A stretch of 64,000 nucleotides of DNA from assembly GCA_944548615.1 (NCBI GenBank), contig OX155964.1, positions 14,536,980 to 14,600,979 of the forward strand, read 5' to 3'. Below are positions 44,301 to 50,221 of this stretch, in pieces. How positions within the stretch are numbered: the stretch's first letter is position 1; every line of letters begins with the position of its first letter. A program made the position numbers and the translations under genes. The stretch comes from Micropterix aruncella. Lineage: Eukaryota > Arthropoda > Insecta > Lepidoptera > Micropterigidae. Below the pieces are notes generated by a model that saw only the letters and a program-made list of their open reading frames with translations, was not told the DNA's origin and searched no databases.

Positions 44301-45093
44301 CAACATGTTTTACGTTAATTTTGTGACAACTCTTTCCTAAACACAAATAACCCGCCTTACGAGCTTTTATATCCTGCTCTCCCTAGGTGATAGGTGTTCT
44401 GTAGAGATGATATAGAAAAACTGATTTCGTATTATCAGCGCATGTGTCATCAAAGGAGAAGAATAAAAAAGTCCCCAAAAGAGAAAAATAAAACAAATTA
44501 AACCTGTTTTGCCTGTAACGGCCAAATTGAGAGAACATCTGGGTGTAAAAATTTGGTTGAGGTGGCTGAAACAGCTCTCGGTCTGTAGATATATCATCAG
44601 AAGAGAAAAATAAAAAAGTCATAAAAAAAGAAAAATAAAAAAAATAATATTTCCATATGCTGGATTTCCGCGCGGGGTGGAACGGTGGAGGGAGGTTTGA
44701 AGAGGAAGGTAGGAATAGAAGGGTTGGGGGAAGGGGCAGAGAGTGAGAGAAGGAGGGTCGAAGGATGGTTGGGCGGAGGAGGTCGGGGATGGAGGGGCAA
44801 TTTTTTGAAACATCACTGTCGATAAACTGATCGACGATCTAGACGGGCTTCAGCTAGTTATTATTAATTAGGATAAAATTTTACTTACTTTGCCTGGCGA
44901 TAAACAAATTTATATTTCCTAGTATAGGTATCGTCTGGGGTCCAGGAAGCTTATTAATCATTTTCCTAGCCTCGTTCCATTTATAAATAGCTTTTAAATT
45001 CCTGTAGCACAACCATATTATTGCTGTAACGAGCAGGAATTTGGCATAATCAATGAGGAAGATGATCAGTTTCTTGGAGCCAGTCCAGTCCAT
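17102..45093 (-). CDS. P450-B: complete CYP4-clan cytochrome P450, 12 exons
   Basis: This is a heme monooxygenase of the endoplasmic reticulum; CYP4-clan enzymes in insects act on fatty acids, odorants and xenobiotics. The 12 exons total 1608 bases (535 residues plus TAG), with GT/AG borders and matching phases throughout. Features by residue: anchor about 11-29, hinge KLPGPQ about 49-54, C-helix WARHRK from 141, I-helix AVDTSGT 325-331, K-helix ETLR 382-385, PDRF 437-440, heme loop FSLGPRNCIG 456-465 with Cys463. The last exon begins GMKYSYIAMK, reminiscent of the lepidopteran CYP340 group, but I cannot fix the family. At 535 residues it is slightly long for the clan. The gene spans 28 kb because its introns are filled with transposons. 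I see no disabling change. Confidence 0.92.
17317..17527. other. P450-B intron 11, proximal part
   Basis: Short AT-rich stretch between the last exon and the foldback structure, with no separate feature. Confidence 0.4.
17528..18585. repeat. One-kilobase modular foldback structure
   Basis: The outer arms are 17528-17735 and about 18345-18548. They start with TTCATCCCATCTATTCGAAA and are inverted relative to each other. Inner arms at about 17745-17885 and 17935-18115 carry GAGTGATACACTCTACTTTT-type ends and repeated AATCCCGAGCGTAGCGAGGG blocks. A third module, TTGTATCACAAGGGAGCAAA, is present at 17900 and again inverted at 18560-18580. The whole segment could form a long hairpin. It lies in the last intron of P450-B. 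I find no transposase gene; it looks like a foldback-type non-autonomous element. Confidence 0.85.
18586..19011. other. P450-B intron 11, distal part
   Basis: It includes a run of 14 G at about 18848-18861 and an otherwise unremarkable GC-rich patch. No gene was seen. Confidence 0.4.
19012..19194 (-). CDS. P450-B exon 11 (heme-binding)
   Basis: This 183-base exon encodes CKVPAGTDCILALRDIQ, IYDPDRFSPERSQGRH and FSLGPRNCIG. The donor, just after the heme loop, is ATAG|GTATTT. Confidence 0.94.
19195..20558. other. P450-B intron 10: simple repeats only
   Basis: It holds a G-rich run at about 19791-19807 and a microsatellite-like block at 20150-20285 built of TACATACTTATG variants. No element with defined ends was recognised. 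Confidence 0.45.
20559..20632 (-). pseudogene. 5S rRNA-like fragment (3' half)
   Basis: The minus strand reads AAGTTAAACAACATGGGGCG, then GTGGTCAGTAGTTGGATGGG, TGACCGCCCGAGTACTACC and ACGCGATGTT. This follows the 3' half of animal 5S rRNA (AAGTTAAGCAACGTCGGGCG..TTGGATGGGTGACCGCC) with scattered changes. The 5' half is not recognisable. It may be a 5S pseudogene or the head of a 5S-derived SINE. It lies inside intron 10 of P450-B. Confidence 0.8.
20752..20903 (-). CDS. P450-B exon 10 (K-helix)
   Basis: This 152-base exon encodes GDSDRDITADDVKKMHYMER and VLKETLRFFPIGPYIGRM. Borders are TTTTAG| and |GTATGT. Confidence 0.92.
20904..21788. other. P450-B intron 9, proximal part
   Basis: It contains an unassigned GC-richer stretch (about 21170-21780) with the inverted words GACAAAGCGTTCTTGA and TCAAGAACGC, which may be the remains of a small foldback. 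No coding text was found. Confidence 0.35.
21789..22467 (+). repeat. Family A repeat, copy 2 (best full-length reference)
   Basis: The element 21798-22458 (661 bp) is flanked by the 9-bp duplication CAATCAAGA at 21789-21797 and 22459-22467. The head is ATCAACTACAACGGGAGAAC, with CCCGTCACCTCAGGAAG. The tail is AGGGCCCATTAGCCC. It has no poly(A), no long terminal inverted repeat and no convincing ORF. Variable-length duplications argue for target-primed insertion rather than a cut-and-paste transposon. It is GC-rich in an AT-rich genome and lies antisense in intron 9 of P450-B. Confidence 0.85.
22576..22661 (-). CDS. P450-B exon 9 (I-helix)
   Basis: This 86-base exon encodes AVDTSGTTAAITLMMLGIH. 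The I-helix has Val where most P450s have Gly before the acidic residue. The donor is GA|GTAAG. Confidence 0.9.
22662..24377. other. P450-B intron 8, first part
   Basis: It contains a pyrimidine/TG-rich patch at 22998-23075 and a (CT)n microsatellite at 23950-24032. A short repeated phrase, ATTTTACTACGTAT, occurs at 23525 and 23546. No gene was seen. Confidence 0.4.
23950..24032. repeat. (CT)n microsatellite
   Basis: Imperfect CT repeats over about 80 bases, interrupted by short spacers. Confidence 0.85.
24378..24650 (+). pseudogene. hAT-like transposase C-terminal remnant
   Basis: The text YLSFPTAQLCEKAFSDVF followed by KSKRTKRNG resembles the dimerisation motif FPTTYLCE.GFS.L..IK.K.RN of the Buster/ZBED5-like hAT group. 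Only about 60 residues remain, and a stop follows. Confidence 0.55.
24735..24960 (+). pseudogene. LINE ORF2 C-terminus
   Basis: An uninterrupted frame reads HSHHTRDSSLLCVPRIRL, then KSYLYYNELPTHFKQLEDIQ and ends NIVPI-stop. The pattern H.H.TR......P..R......S..Y...LP is the usual end of Jockey/CR1-like ORF2 proteins. Confidence 0.7.
25315..25690 (-). pseudogene. LINE ORF2 C-terminus and 3' tail, left of a pogo insertion
   Basis: The minus strand encodes SFCVHGARLWNDLPANIR, then SLPSFKTHLKDYYLSKK and a stop. The 3'UTR contains GGCAATAAGCTCGCC (inverse at 25368) and a (TTA)n tail at 25308-25333. The open frame reaches the TA at 25689-25690, where the transposon starts; the LINE resumes at 28603. 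Confidence 0.82.
25689..28604 (-). mobile_element. Pogo/Tigger-like DNA transposon, apparently intact
   Basis: The element is 25691-28602 (2912 bp) within the target dinucleotide TA (25689-25690 and 28603-28604). Its ends are inverted: GGGGAGAGGGGGGCATAG on the left, and the complement of GGGGAGGGGGGGGGGAAAG on the right. A single uninterrupted transposase gene fills the middle. The sub-terminal regions carry many copies of a GGGGCATAGTGGGGTA-like word in both orientations (25702, 25885-25937, 28154-28225, 28560-28590), as expected for transposase binding sites. TA duplication and the transposase type both fit the Tc1/mariner superfamily, pogo group. Confidence 0.93.
26101..28098 (-). CDS. 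Pogo/Tigger-type transposase with C-terminal PHD-like finger
   Basis: This 665-residue open frame is a cut-and-paste transposase that would act in the nucleus on the ends of its own element. Order of parts: Psq-type helix-turn-helix (about 12-55, KKAADCHGVPQTTLERYV); CENP-B-like second HTH (about 75-145, WLKCFLKSHPDINYRKPEA); DDE domain (about 180-370) with NVDETGV (Asp186), LLLLDGHATH (Asp296) and HRLQPLDVGFMKPL (Asp333), so the third carboxylate is Asp. Then come a low-complexity linker, a basic KEKKESKRK/KKKKKTEKKK segment (nuclear-localisation-like) and a Cys/His finger near 616-662 (CIYCGY, CRKCHRWSHCSC, CAMC). There is no stop or frameshift. It could instead be a co-opted host gene, but the terminal repeats and TA duplication favour a recent transposon. 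Confidence 0.93.
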   Translation of the reverse strand: MVRTYKRKTDQHSWSVESMKKAVENVVSGEMGYKKAADCHGVPQTTLERYVSKYRANPDETVFLKKLGHYTTVFSPEQETELITYIKRMEERFYGLTSNELRKLAYDLATKNQIANRFNTRDGLAGADWLKCFLKSHPDINYRKPEATSAARAMGFNRVAVENFFDLLEKVYDKYKLQPQRIYNVDETGVSTVPESHSKILATCGKRQVGTLTSAERGKLMTTIVCFSATGSYMPPMFIFPRKRMKPELLDGAPAGSWGECHESGWIQGHLFVLWLQRFIEWSHATKDDPVLLLLDGHATHMKSIEVVDLARANGVILLCFPPHCTHRLQPLDVGFMKPLGIFYSNEIKKWLRSHPGRVVTQFQTAALFGQSFIASSTMTTALNSYRATGIWPLDRNIFTDADFAPSEMTDNPIIPEATPLTTDFPIMTNPQHSFRATTPTVNLLAQPIAALMNSNIQMQLQVENSTELNYPTGTPKTTEYARQISTQPGCSWMNNRTKTPEPVQQRSPQPRCSLMNNRARPFVMSPENMMHLPKEIRTSQRVTKRRGKTAIITESPYKNERIAQKESKEKKESKRKVTRDIDFKSTEKKKKKTEKKKINKRQANDCESSDDDDAECIYCGYLWSQSNEGWIRCRKCHRWSHCSCAGEEDDDDEATYLCAMCVEG
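28603..28690 (-). pseudogene. LINE ORF2 segment, right of the pogo insertion
   Basis: The minus strand reads DYRAQLKWLPVRQRRNVHIL then ALLYRV, which is well-known LINE ORF2 text (AQL.WLP...RR..H.L.LLY.VL). It runs up to the TA duplication at 28603-28604 and is in frame with the piece at 25690. Confidence 0.8.
28691..30090. other. P450-B intron 8, last part, nothing identified
   Basis: AT-rich sequence of about 1.4 kb, with no coding text, terminal repeat or tandem array. Confidence 0.4.
30098..30215 (-). repeat. LINE 3'-end remnant
   Basis: CCATCCTAATTAGGCCTCGC followed by CTGTACCAAGG matches the LINE tail at 7266-7297. It is preceded by TTCTTTATTAAATATAAAAAG. No coding part remains. Confidence 0.5.
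30438..30556 (-). CDS. P450-B exon 8
   Basis: This 119-base exon encodes KTPTCLLGQLLDLTQTDS and EMINEVDTLFIT. The acceptor is TTTTTTGCAG and the donor ACA|GTAAGT. Confidence 0.9.
30557..32567. other. P450-B intron 7
   Basis: AT-rich. Besides the LINE tail at 31100-31385, it holds a short tandem phrase, AATTAACATAAATATGCAA, near 32111-32150. Nothing else was recognised. Confidence 0.4.
31100..31385 (+). repeat. LINE 3'UTR remnant
   Basis: CTGCCTAAGAACAGGCTG, then TAGCCTATAGG, is a further variant of the LINE 3' hairpin region. It is followed about 150 bases later by an AAATAAAAATAAAAAAG-type tail. Confidence 0.5.
32568..32619 (-). CDS. P450-B exon 7
   Basis: This 52-base exon encodes VISKKSKQHFQTYSPDN. 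It is separated from exon 6 by a 78-base intron. Confidence 0.87.
32698..32824 (-). CDS. P450-B exon 6
   Basis: This 127-base exon encodes EISQTRMDNPWLQPALLF and HETVRSWIDN (F/G-helix region). Borders are CCAG| and |GTTAGT. Confidence 0.88.
33106..34355 (-). pseudogene. LINE 3' part with CCHC knuckle and restriction-like endonuclease
   Basis: The minus-strand frame is open from about 34355 to 33363, about 330 residues with no internal methionine start. It contains KHVISGRSDSNDLQARVDFH, MHWKVMLYDWTPEMLKFYLN and SSCPLCSNTPCTARHILAGC (CX2C-X8-H-X4-C knuckle). An RPDITLYS..ALIVELTVPWE endonuclease block follows (RPD, then E/D after 12-14 residues). This arrangement is that of R2/R4/NeSL-type LINEs, which cut with a restriction-like endonuclease after the RT. 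The RT itself is absent (5' truncation). A 250-base 3'UTR ends in a (TATT)n-like tail at about 33106-33122. It lies in intron 5 of P450-B, same strand. Confidence 0.8.
34581..34656 (-). CDS. P450-B exon 5
   Basis: This 76-base exon encodes GLMGTTADAQQKATETKR, followed by FVDSVI. It has a TTTAG acceptor and GTAAGT donor and ends in phase 2. Confidence 0.88.
34797..34982 (-). CDS. P450-B exon 4 (C-helix)
   Basis: This 186-base exon encodes VDVWARHRKVMTPMF, in which W and R of the C-helix contact the heme propionates, followed by ESFVPKFNKYSKELVETL. This is the exon type missing from P450-A. Confidence 0.92.
34983..35599. other. P450-B intron 3, first part
   Basis: AT-rich with no coding text. 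A phrase resembling CGCGACCAGATTTGG..GACTCGTACTCAACGG appears twice (35566 and 35608), giving a short direct duplication. Confidence 0.4.
35600..36045 (+). repeat. LINE 3'UTR remnant, GGCAATAAGCTCGCC family
   Basis: It ends with AAGGCAATAAGCTCGCCTTT, an AT-rich stretch and a (TTA)n-type tail. The upstream part is pyrimidine-rich and no longer codes. Confidence 0.6.
36046..37660. other. P450-B intron 3, middle part
   Basis: Mixed AT-rich sequence plus a GC-richer block at 37320-37650 (CGCGCGTCGAGCGCTT, GCGTGCACCTGAGGGGGGAC) whose origin I do not recognise. The phrase TTTGTAAGTTTGTCTGTATG at about 36393 resembles RTE-type 3' sequence. Confidence 0.35.
37665..38405 (+). repeat. RTE-type short element or pair of fragments
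   Basis: It begins ACTAGCTGACCCGTGCCC and ends TTTTTATAATATTAGTATAC, the same type of ends as the element at 10430-10652, but 740 bases apart. The interior is AT-rich and does not code. Confidence 0.6.
38697..39330 (+). repeat. Repeat family B, full copy
   Basis: The head, GACACCCCAAGACTTTCCCG, and the tail, CCAAATGATGCCAACATAC with GCTATCGTGAAGGAATTAA, enclose about 0.5 kb of non-coding sequence that I cannot match to the other copies. A run AAATTTCTGAGAAATTTCGAAATT forms a small palindrome. Confidence 0.55.
39560..40445 (+). pseudogene. LINE ORF2 C-terminal part with internal insertion
   Basis: The frame CYFAYVHSLLTYGAELCG, QKRAVRTIARVALDTPAR, NPFRDL (39567-39740) breaks off. It resumes at 39918 as MTLPSIYIMKVVLFAYRN, then HHHYPTRSCSMLR and KSHLKRYLTDKAFYSLEEYY to a stop at 40226. 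Family members read ..FRDL.I.TLPS.YI.., so about 165 bases are inserted. The 3' end is an (ATGAAT)n tail near 40425. A second copy with the same extra segment is at 56370-57015. Confidence 0.8.
39726..39910. repeat. About 165-bp insert within the LINE, flanked by TTTAGAGRTCTCT
   Basis: The 13-mer TTTAGAGATCTCT at 39730-39742 recurs as TTTAGAGGTCTCT at about 39904-39916. Between them lies AT-rich sequence with the inverted words CCTAACACTCTATGC and AGAGTGTTAGGATTGAATT. This fits a small insertion with a target duplication. Confidence 0.6.
40446..40850. other. P450-B intron 3, last part
   Basis: AT-rich stretch between the LINE tail and exon 3, with no feature recognised. Confidence 0.4.
40851..40967 (-). 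CDS. P450-B exon 3
   Basis: This 117-base exon encodes INRVEDAHILLHSSKSLEKE and FLGEGLITG. The acceptor is TTTTAG and the donor G|GTAATA. Confidence 0.88.
41460..41549 (-). CDS. P450-B exon 2
   Basis: This 90-base exon encodes FKDATMPIRVWIGHQPLL. The acceptor is TTTGCAG and the donor T|GTAAGT. Confidence 0.9.
41550..41917. other. P450-B intron 1, part next to exon 2
   Basis: About 370 bases of AT-rich intron sequence, with no feature recognised. Confidence 0.4.
41918..43062 (+). pseudogene. LINE copy 1, 5'-truncated (same family as 46.5-50.7 kb)
   Basis: From TTTTAACGCTAAATGC onward it is nearly identical to 49418-50210. It carries 243 open residues (41962-42693) with SATVSYLGITVDEKLCWENQ, LSYGVAAWGATTNDNLDRL and RTTFAQRHIFYIAPKLYN. 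I noticed only a handful of differences in about 780 bases. The 3'UTR ends CCTAAATAAATAAATAAATA. Its ORF is intact where the other copy has a stop (CAG here, TAG at 49797 there). It is antisense in intron 1 of P450-B. Confidence 0.9.
43063..44140. other. P450-B intron 1, unassigned decayed sequence
   Basis: A patch at 43250-43800 looks like former coding DNA of a transposon but has many stops in all frames. CTATTCAAAAAGTAACC near 43230 resembles some mariner ends, but no matching right end was found. Confidence 0.3.
44141..44862 (-). repeat. SINE/RTE-type head plus purine/pyrimidine-rich block
   Basis: The minus strand starts AACTAGCTGAAGCCCG near 44860 and passes into a pyrimidine-rich block (44680-44810, CCTCC/CCCTTCC words). 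A similar AGCTGAAGCC head occurs at 34556-34572. No coding function is likely despite an open frame rich in proline. Confidence 0.45.
44889..45093 (-). CDS. P450-B exon 1
   Basis: It opens at MDWTGSKK and contains the membrane anchor (IDYAKFLLVTAIIWLCYR) and the hinge INKLPGPQTIPILGN. The donor is CAAA|GTAAGT, phase 1. No other methionine lies nearby in frame, so this start is preferred. Confidence 0.92.
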
Positions 45094-45629
45094 GTTTTAT
45101 TTTATGCCAGAAGCTGTAAGAAGTAAAGCAAACATTAGGATTCGTTATAAGAAATTGCTAAATTGGCAAAAAAAAATCCTAAATTGGTATATCCATTATA
45201 TTGATAAGGAGTATTTTAGAATATGCCAGTATTTGTTGAGTGAATATATAATATGGTTTTCTAAATAATTTTACCTACAAAAGATGTGAAAAAATATGTT
45301 TTTCAGTTTTAATCCGTAACACTGTTAAAACCGGGTCGACGAAACTACAGGAAGGCTCCAGCAATGTAAGAAGATGGTCCCGTAACATAGGAAAATCGGT
45401 TGTGTCTTAGACTTTACCGGCAAGTAGCCTGGAAATTATTACATCTGATTATTCATTTTATAAATAAAGTCGATCAACAGTTGGCGGAAAATCCGTTAAC
45501 ATGCGACCGTTATATTCCTAACGCTCGACATTTCAATAAATGTAGAATTTAAGGGCGGGTCGATGTGAGCCTTCGAATCGAATTTCAAACGTTTCACGCA
45601 TCGTACGAGTCGCCGCTTTTAAGGCCTTA
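45094..45629. other. Region upstream of P450-B
   Basis: This should contain the promoter and 5'UTR of P450-B. No TATA box or initiator could be fixed with confidence. A head-like word of repeat family B (TGTCTTAGACTTTACCGGCA) is at about 45400, only 300 bases upstream of the start codon. Confidence 0.4.
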
Positions 45630-45688
45630 CTCTTTAATTAATGTATGACGGAATCAAAAATTTATTTTGATTCCGTCATACATTAATT

Positions 45689-45694
<6 letters not shown>
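45630..45694. repeat. Perfect 30-bp inverted repeat
   Basis: CTCTTTAATTAATGTATGAC with GGAATCAAAA is followed, after 5 bases, by its exact complement. It could form a strong hairpin directly next to an (AG)n tract. Confidence 0.9.
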
Positions 45695-45737
<43 letters not shown>

Positions 45738-45750
45738 GAGAGAGAGAGAG
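45691..45750. repeat. (AG)n microsatellite
   Basis: About 60 bases of AG repeats with a single GCGAG interruption near 45725. Confidence 0.95.
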
Positions 45751-46535
45751 TTATAGTTTTACAATAAAGTAACTGCTTTCATTCTTGTAATTATTCAATT
45801 TAAATTCCCATTGCAATATGAAGTAAAAAAAACTAAGAGCGGAGATATAATGCCTTATCGGCAGACAATATACAATAATTTATATTCGTACCACCTCTAT
45901 ACAAGTCGTTCCTAGTGAGGTGTTAAACCATAAAGTAACATATCTGAATCTCTTTCCAAGTTAGGCAATATTTTTTTTATTTTGTGTTATTAGGCTGAGA
46001 GAATGTTTTAGTAATTAAATGTTTTTTTATGGTCTTAAATAAGTAAATAAATAAATAAATAAACAAACATTTTTTCCTTTGAAAGAAAGTAAGGTTTGCA
46101 TGAGAAATAGGAACTTAGAAATTAGAGCGATAAATCAAAGTAAATATTTAATTGTTTGCAACTGGAAGATCCGAGATAGTCGCTAGCTGTGCGCTAACCG
46201 CAGAGGTACATAATACATATTCATTAAATCGTATTTTATTGATATATAAAAAAAATATCATTTTAAAATCTAAAGACTTATTACTAGTCACTATGGATGC
46301 CATATCACTGCGTACTCTTATTCATCATAATTTAGACCTCGAAATTATTTCTGATGTCCCATTTGAGACACCTTATCTTAAATTCCCTCTACAGAGATTC
46401 TTTACATGTTATCTGGAATTGTCTTAACTTGTCATCCTTTCTTTTTAGAAGATACATTTTAAGCTATAGGGACTTCTATGAGCACTCGAATGTCACCTTC
46501 GTATGCCAATCTTTTCATGGGATTATTAGAGCAAC
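45751..46535. other. AT-rich intergenic stretch
   Basis: It includes a short AAATAAATAAATAAATAAAC run at about 46041-46062, possibly the tail of an older LINE. There is no recognisable protein. Confidence 0.4.
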
Positions 46536-46539
46536 ATTT

Positions 46540-46710
46540 TCTTTAAACACACATTTTATAACTTATATTATTTCAAAAAAAATTGCTAAAGATAACCAAT
46601 TTGCTTTTTGCTGGACCAAATACGGAAAAATCTTTCTCAAAAAGAAGGACAATGAGAAGACATTTCAAATTAAGAATGAAGAAATGTTACCTTTACTTCT
46701 CCACCAATAA
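46540..46710 (+). pseudogene. LINE copy 2 ORF1, C-terminal end
   Basis: FAFCWTKYGKIFLKKKDNEK then QIKNEEMLPLLL and a stop. This corresponds to FVWLKNCRIYVRQKEG..IPILCEQDL in the ORF1 at 62655-62752, and to the FP-C-like fold at the end of such ORF1 proteins. The upstream part is missing. Confidence 0.7.
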
Positions 46711-47198
46711 AATCATTATATACCACACTCCAAATTCTATGCTTTCTAACTCGCGTGTTCTTGTAATAATAATCATTTCCTTATGTATATTTAATAAACC
46801 ATGCAACAGAATTCTCCTTCACACTAGGAGTTTAAAGTTTAACTATTTGTCTATAAAAATATGTTATATACTACATCTTTTTCTTAATCTCCCATATTTA
46901 ACTCTAATTATTATTAAAATAATCTATGCTATTAAACTGTGTCTATTGATACTGAATATAAATTGGTGTATTTATAAATTATTGCTTCTATATATAGTAT
47001 TGCAGTATATCTTGTTAATAAGCTATGTAATAATGAATATTCGTGTATATGATAATAGCCCAATTTTATACCCTTGCACTAGAAACCTAGTGATACAGCC
47101 TCAATTAATGTTACTTTATATTCGAACGCTAATATTCGATGTTGCCTTATATTGTTTGCACTACCTAAAATCTCCTCTATTGGTAAGACCGGACCGAA

Positions 47199-48372
47199 AT
47201 GACTGAGTTCACAACAGAATTAGATGAGCACAATCCGTACAACTGTCGAGAGTTCTATTGCTCAAAAAGCTGTTTAAGCTATGTTAAAAAAGGTAACTAT
47301 CTAAAGATAATATCGATGAACATACGGAGCATTAGTAAAAACTTAGATGATTTTTTAATCCTTATTCAGCAATTCAATAATATCTTTGATGTCATCATCC
47401 TCACGGAATGCTGGATAAACGAACTTTATGTCCCCAGAACTGTTCAAGGCTTCGAAACTTATCACACTAACAACGCCAGACTACAAAACGATGGGGTTGT
47501 GGTCTACGTAAAGTCACATTTCCACGTAAGCAGCACTGAAGTATCCGTCAATGATGCAAATTGCCTACATTTAGTAATAGATGATTCCCTAAACTTATTT
47601 GCTATCTATAAGTCTCCGAGCAAGTCCAATTTAACAAGTTTTCTTGAGTCATTGGATAATCTGCTAGAGGCCTATAGATACGAGTCTAATATAATATTAA
47701 CTGGAGACATCAACATTAACATCTTAAATGATAAAAATACTCAATCGGAAAACTATCTTAACCTTCTGGCGCATTATGGACTGGAGGTCGGAATTAATAG
47801 ACCCACTAGAGTTGATGAGAATACTAAGAGCTGCATAAATCATTTTATGATCAAAACTAAATTTCATAGTCAAACGTTCATTTACCAATCCACCATCACC
47901 GACCACTATGCAATTGGTCTATGCCTATCTAAAAAAATAATTAAGAACAGCCCTAAACAGACGTATTCCAAAAAAACAATCGATTACGCATCAATATCAG
48001 AAAACCTCAAAAAGACGGACTGGACTCCAGTATTACAATGTAAAGATAGTAACATTGCTGCCAACCAATTCCATGATATTCTTGCAAATTGCATTAAAAT
48101 GGCTACAATCGAAAAGGCATATACTATACCCAGGTCTCGAAATAAACTATCTCCTTGGATAACCGATGGCCTGATTTTCAGCATAAGAAAGCGAGACATT
48201 ATACATAAGCAGATTAAACAATGCCCTAATGATATTCAACTCTTAATGTACTACAAAAGGTATAGAAATATATGTAAAAAACTTATAACAAAAACTAGAG
48301 ATAAGTATTATAGAAACAAAATAGATAGAGTAAATGGGGACAAAAAAAAACTTGGGAAATTATCAAAGGGTT
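47199..48372 (+). CDS. LINE ORF2: AP-type endonuclease domain
   Basis: This open frame of 391 residues starts MTEFTTELDE. Endonuclease motifs are visible: IISMNIRSISKN (metal and catalytic Asn region), ILTECWI (Glu), GDININIL (Asp) and ITDHYAIGL (final Asp-His). This APE-type domain nicks target DNA for priming. The frame ends in a shift after a run of nine A; the true ORF2 continued straight into the RT (TWEIIKGLVNN). Confidence 0.88.
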
Positions 48373-48373
48373 A

Positions 48374-49799
48374 GTGAACAACAGAAATAATAGCTCAGAT
48401 ATAAAAGAGATGTATATACATAAGGAATTTAAAAAAATGGACTTACACTCTAACGATATATTGCATTACATTAATGACTACTTCACTGGTATAGGACAAG
48501 ACCTAGCTAACTCTATACTGCATAAAAAGGGTATGTCTGAGAGGGAGCTAGCCTTATCAATGCATAAGCAACCGAAATTAAATGAAAAATTCGAATTATT
48601 GCAAACGAATAAAGAAGAGGTCTTAAAGACTATAAAAAGTATCAGAGACGACTGTGCTCCAGGAAAAGATAAGATCCAGGCAAAGATAATCAAACAATCT
48701 GCAGAAACATTATCCGAGCCCCTTGCTCATCTAATAAACCTCAGTTTCTTGACTGGTATATTTCCAACATGGCTGAAAAAAGGGATAATAAAACCAATAT
48801 TTAAAAGTGGTAAAAAAGAAGATATAGGAAATTATCGTCCTATCTCCCTCCTCAGTGTGGTTTCTAAAGTGTATGAAAAAATATTCAAACATAGACTAAC
48901 ACAATATCTAGAGACACAGAAGCTGCTATCTAATAATCAGTATGGCTTTAGACAGGGTCGGGGAACCAGTGAGGCCATCAATGCTGTCATACAATATATA
49001 GTGGAAAACATAGACAAAGGAAAAAAGGTAATTGCCACTTTCCTTGACCTGTCAAAGGCTTTTGACACAGTTTCCCATGTAATCCTCGAAAAAAAAACTA
49101 ACTGACTACGGAATCGATGGGGTGGCATTAAAATGGGTTCGGAGTTACCTAGACGGGAGGACTCAGAGTACAGTAATTGGTCGACAAATAAGCGAAGCGA
49201 CTAACGTGTCATTCGGTGTCCCTCAAGGTAGTGTTTTGGGTCCAATTCTCTTTTTAATCTACATCAACGAATTGTGCGAATTACCTGTTAATGGTAGAAT
49301 TGTATCCTTCGCGGACGACCCTGTCCTTCTTACTGCGACTAATAATTGGAATGATACATTCTTCAAAGCTCAAAGTAACTTGGAACTGGCTAAAACTTGG
49401 ATCGACAACCATATTTTAACGCTAAATGCTGCGAAATCAAAATTTATCACTTTCAGCTTGCGGGGAAATCCCAGCCAGGTTCTCAACCAAACACTTGCCA
49501 TTCATACCGACAAATGCTTGGATAAGAATAGATGTGTATGTACTAAATTAAGCAAATCTGCAACAGTCTCCTACTTAGGCATAACGGTAGATGAGAAGCT
49601 ATGTTGGGAAAATCAGATTGCAAATTTGAGTTCGAGAATTAGAAAGCTGGTTTATGTATTTCTTCGGCTGCGCAACATTCTGTTCAAAACAACCATAAGA
49701 ATGGTATACATGGCCTTGTGTCAGAGTATTTTGTCCTACGGAGTCGCGGCATGGGGCGCTACTACTAATGATAATCTGGATAGATTGACAAAAGCGTAG
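48374..49799 (+). pseudogene. LINE ORF2: reverse transcriptase domain (frameshifted)
   Basis: RT blocks in order: CAPGKDKIQAKIIK, KKGIIKPIFKSGKKEDIGNY with RPISLLSVVSKVYEKIF, QYGFRQGRG, TFLDLSKAFDTVSH (first Asp), then after a shift WVRSYLDGRTQSTVIG, GVPQGSVLGPILFLIYINEL and SFADDPVLLTA. The active site reads FADD followed by Pro where Thr is usual. The frame shift is in an A-run near 49095, and a TAG ends the frame at 49797. Confidence 0.88.
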
Positions 49800-50189
49800 A
49801 AATTATTATTGAGAGTAATTCACAGGAAAAACCGGCGTCTTCCATCTGCCTTGTTATTTTCCCAATCCCATGTGCTATCAGCTACACAGTTATTCATTAA
49901 GCAAGCGCTTCTTGCATTCTACAAATCTAGAGATGACCACGCCCGAACTCAAAACAATCTGAACACAAGAATGTCCGCGAGTATCAATTATATAATTCCG
50001 TCAGTCAGGACAACATTTGCCCAGAGACATATATTCTACATAGCCCCAAAATTATATAATTCCCTTAGTGAAGACATGAAAAATTATCCTAACATAAAAA
50101 TATTTAAAGCAAACCTTAATAGATGGCTACTTAACAAGGGATATGTAAAATCTGATCAACTTCTTTGCAACGCACGACAATTTATTTAG
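49800..50189 (+). pseudogene. LINE ORF2: C-terminal region after the nonsense codon
   Basis: It continues the same frame past the TAG: LLLRVIHRKNRRLPSALLF, RTTFAQRHIFYIAPKLYN and FKANLNRWLLNKGYVK to a TAG at 50189. It is nearly identical to 42304-42693 in copy 1. Confidence 0.85.
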
Positions 50190-50221
50190 TATCACTTATC
50201 TATTTTTCTCAATTAAATTTT

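Noticed and set aside
44597..44816. Proline-rich minus-strand frames
   Set aside because: These come from a pyrimidine-rich block following a SINE-type head and are not a gene.
46583..47206. 207-residue open frame upstream of LINE ORF2
   Set aside because: Composition is dominated by Ile/Leu/Tyr from AT-rich DNA. The real signal in the region is in another frame (the ORF1 tail), and the rest is the inter-ORF spacer.
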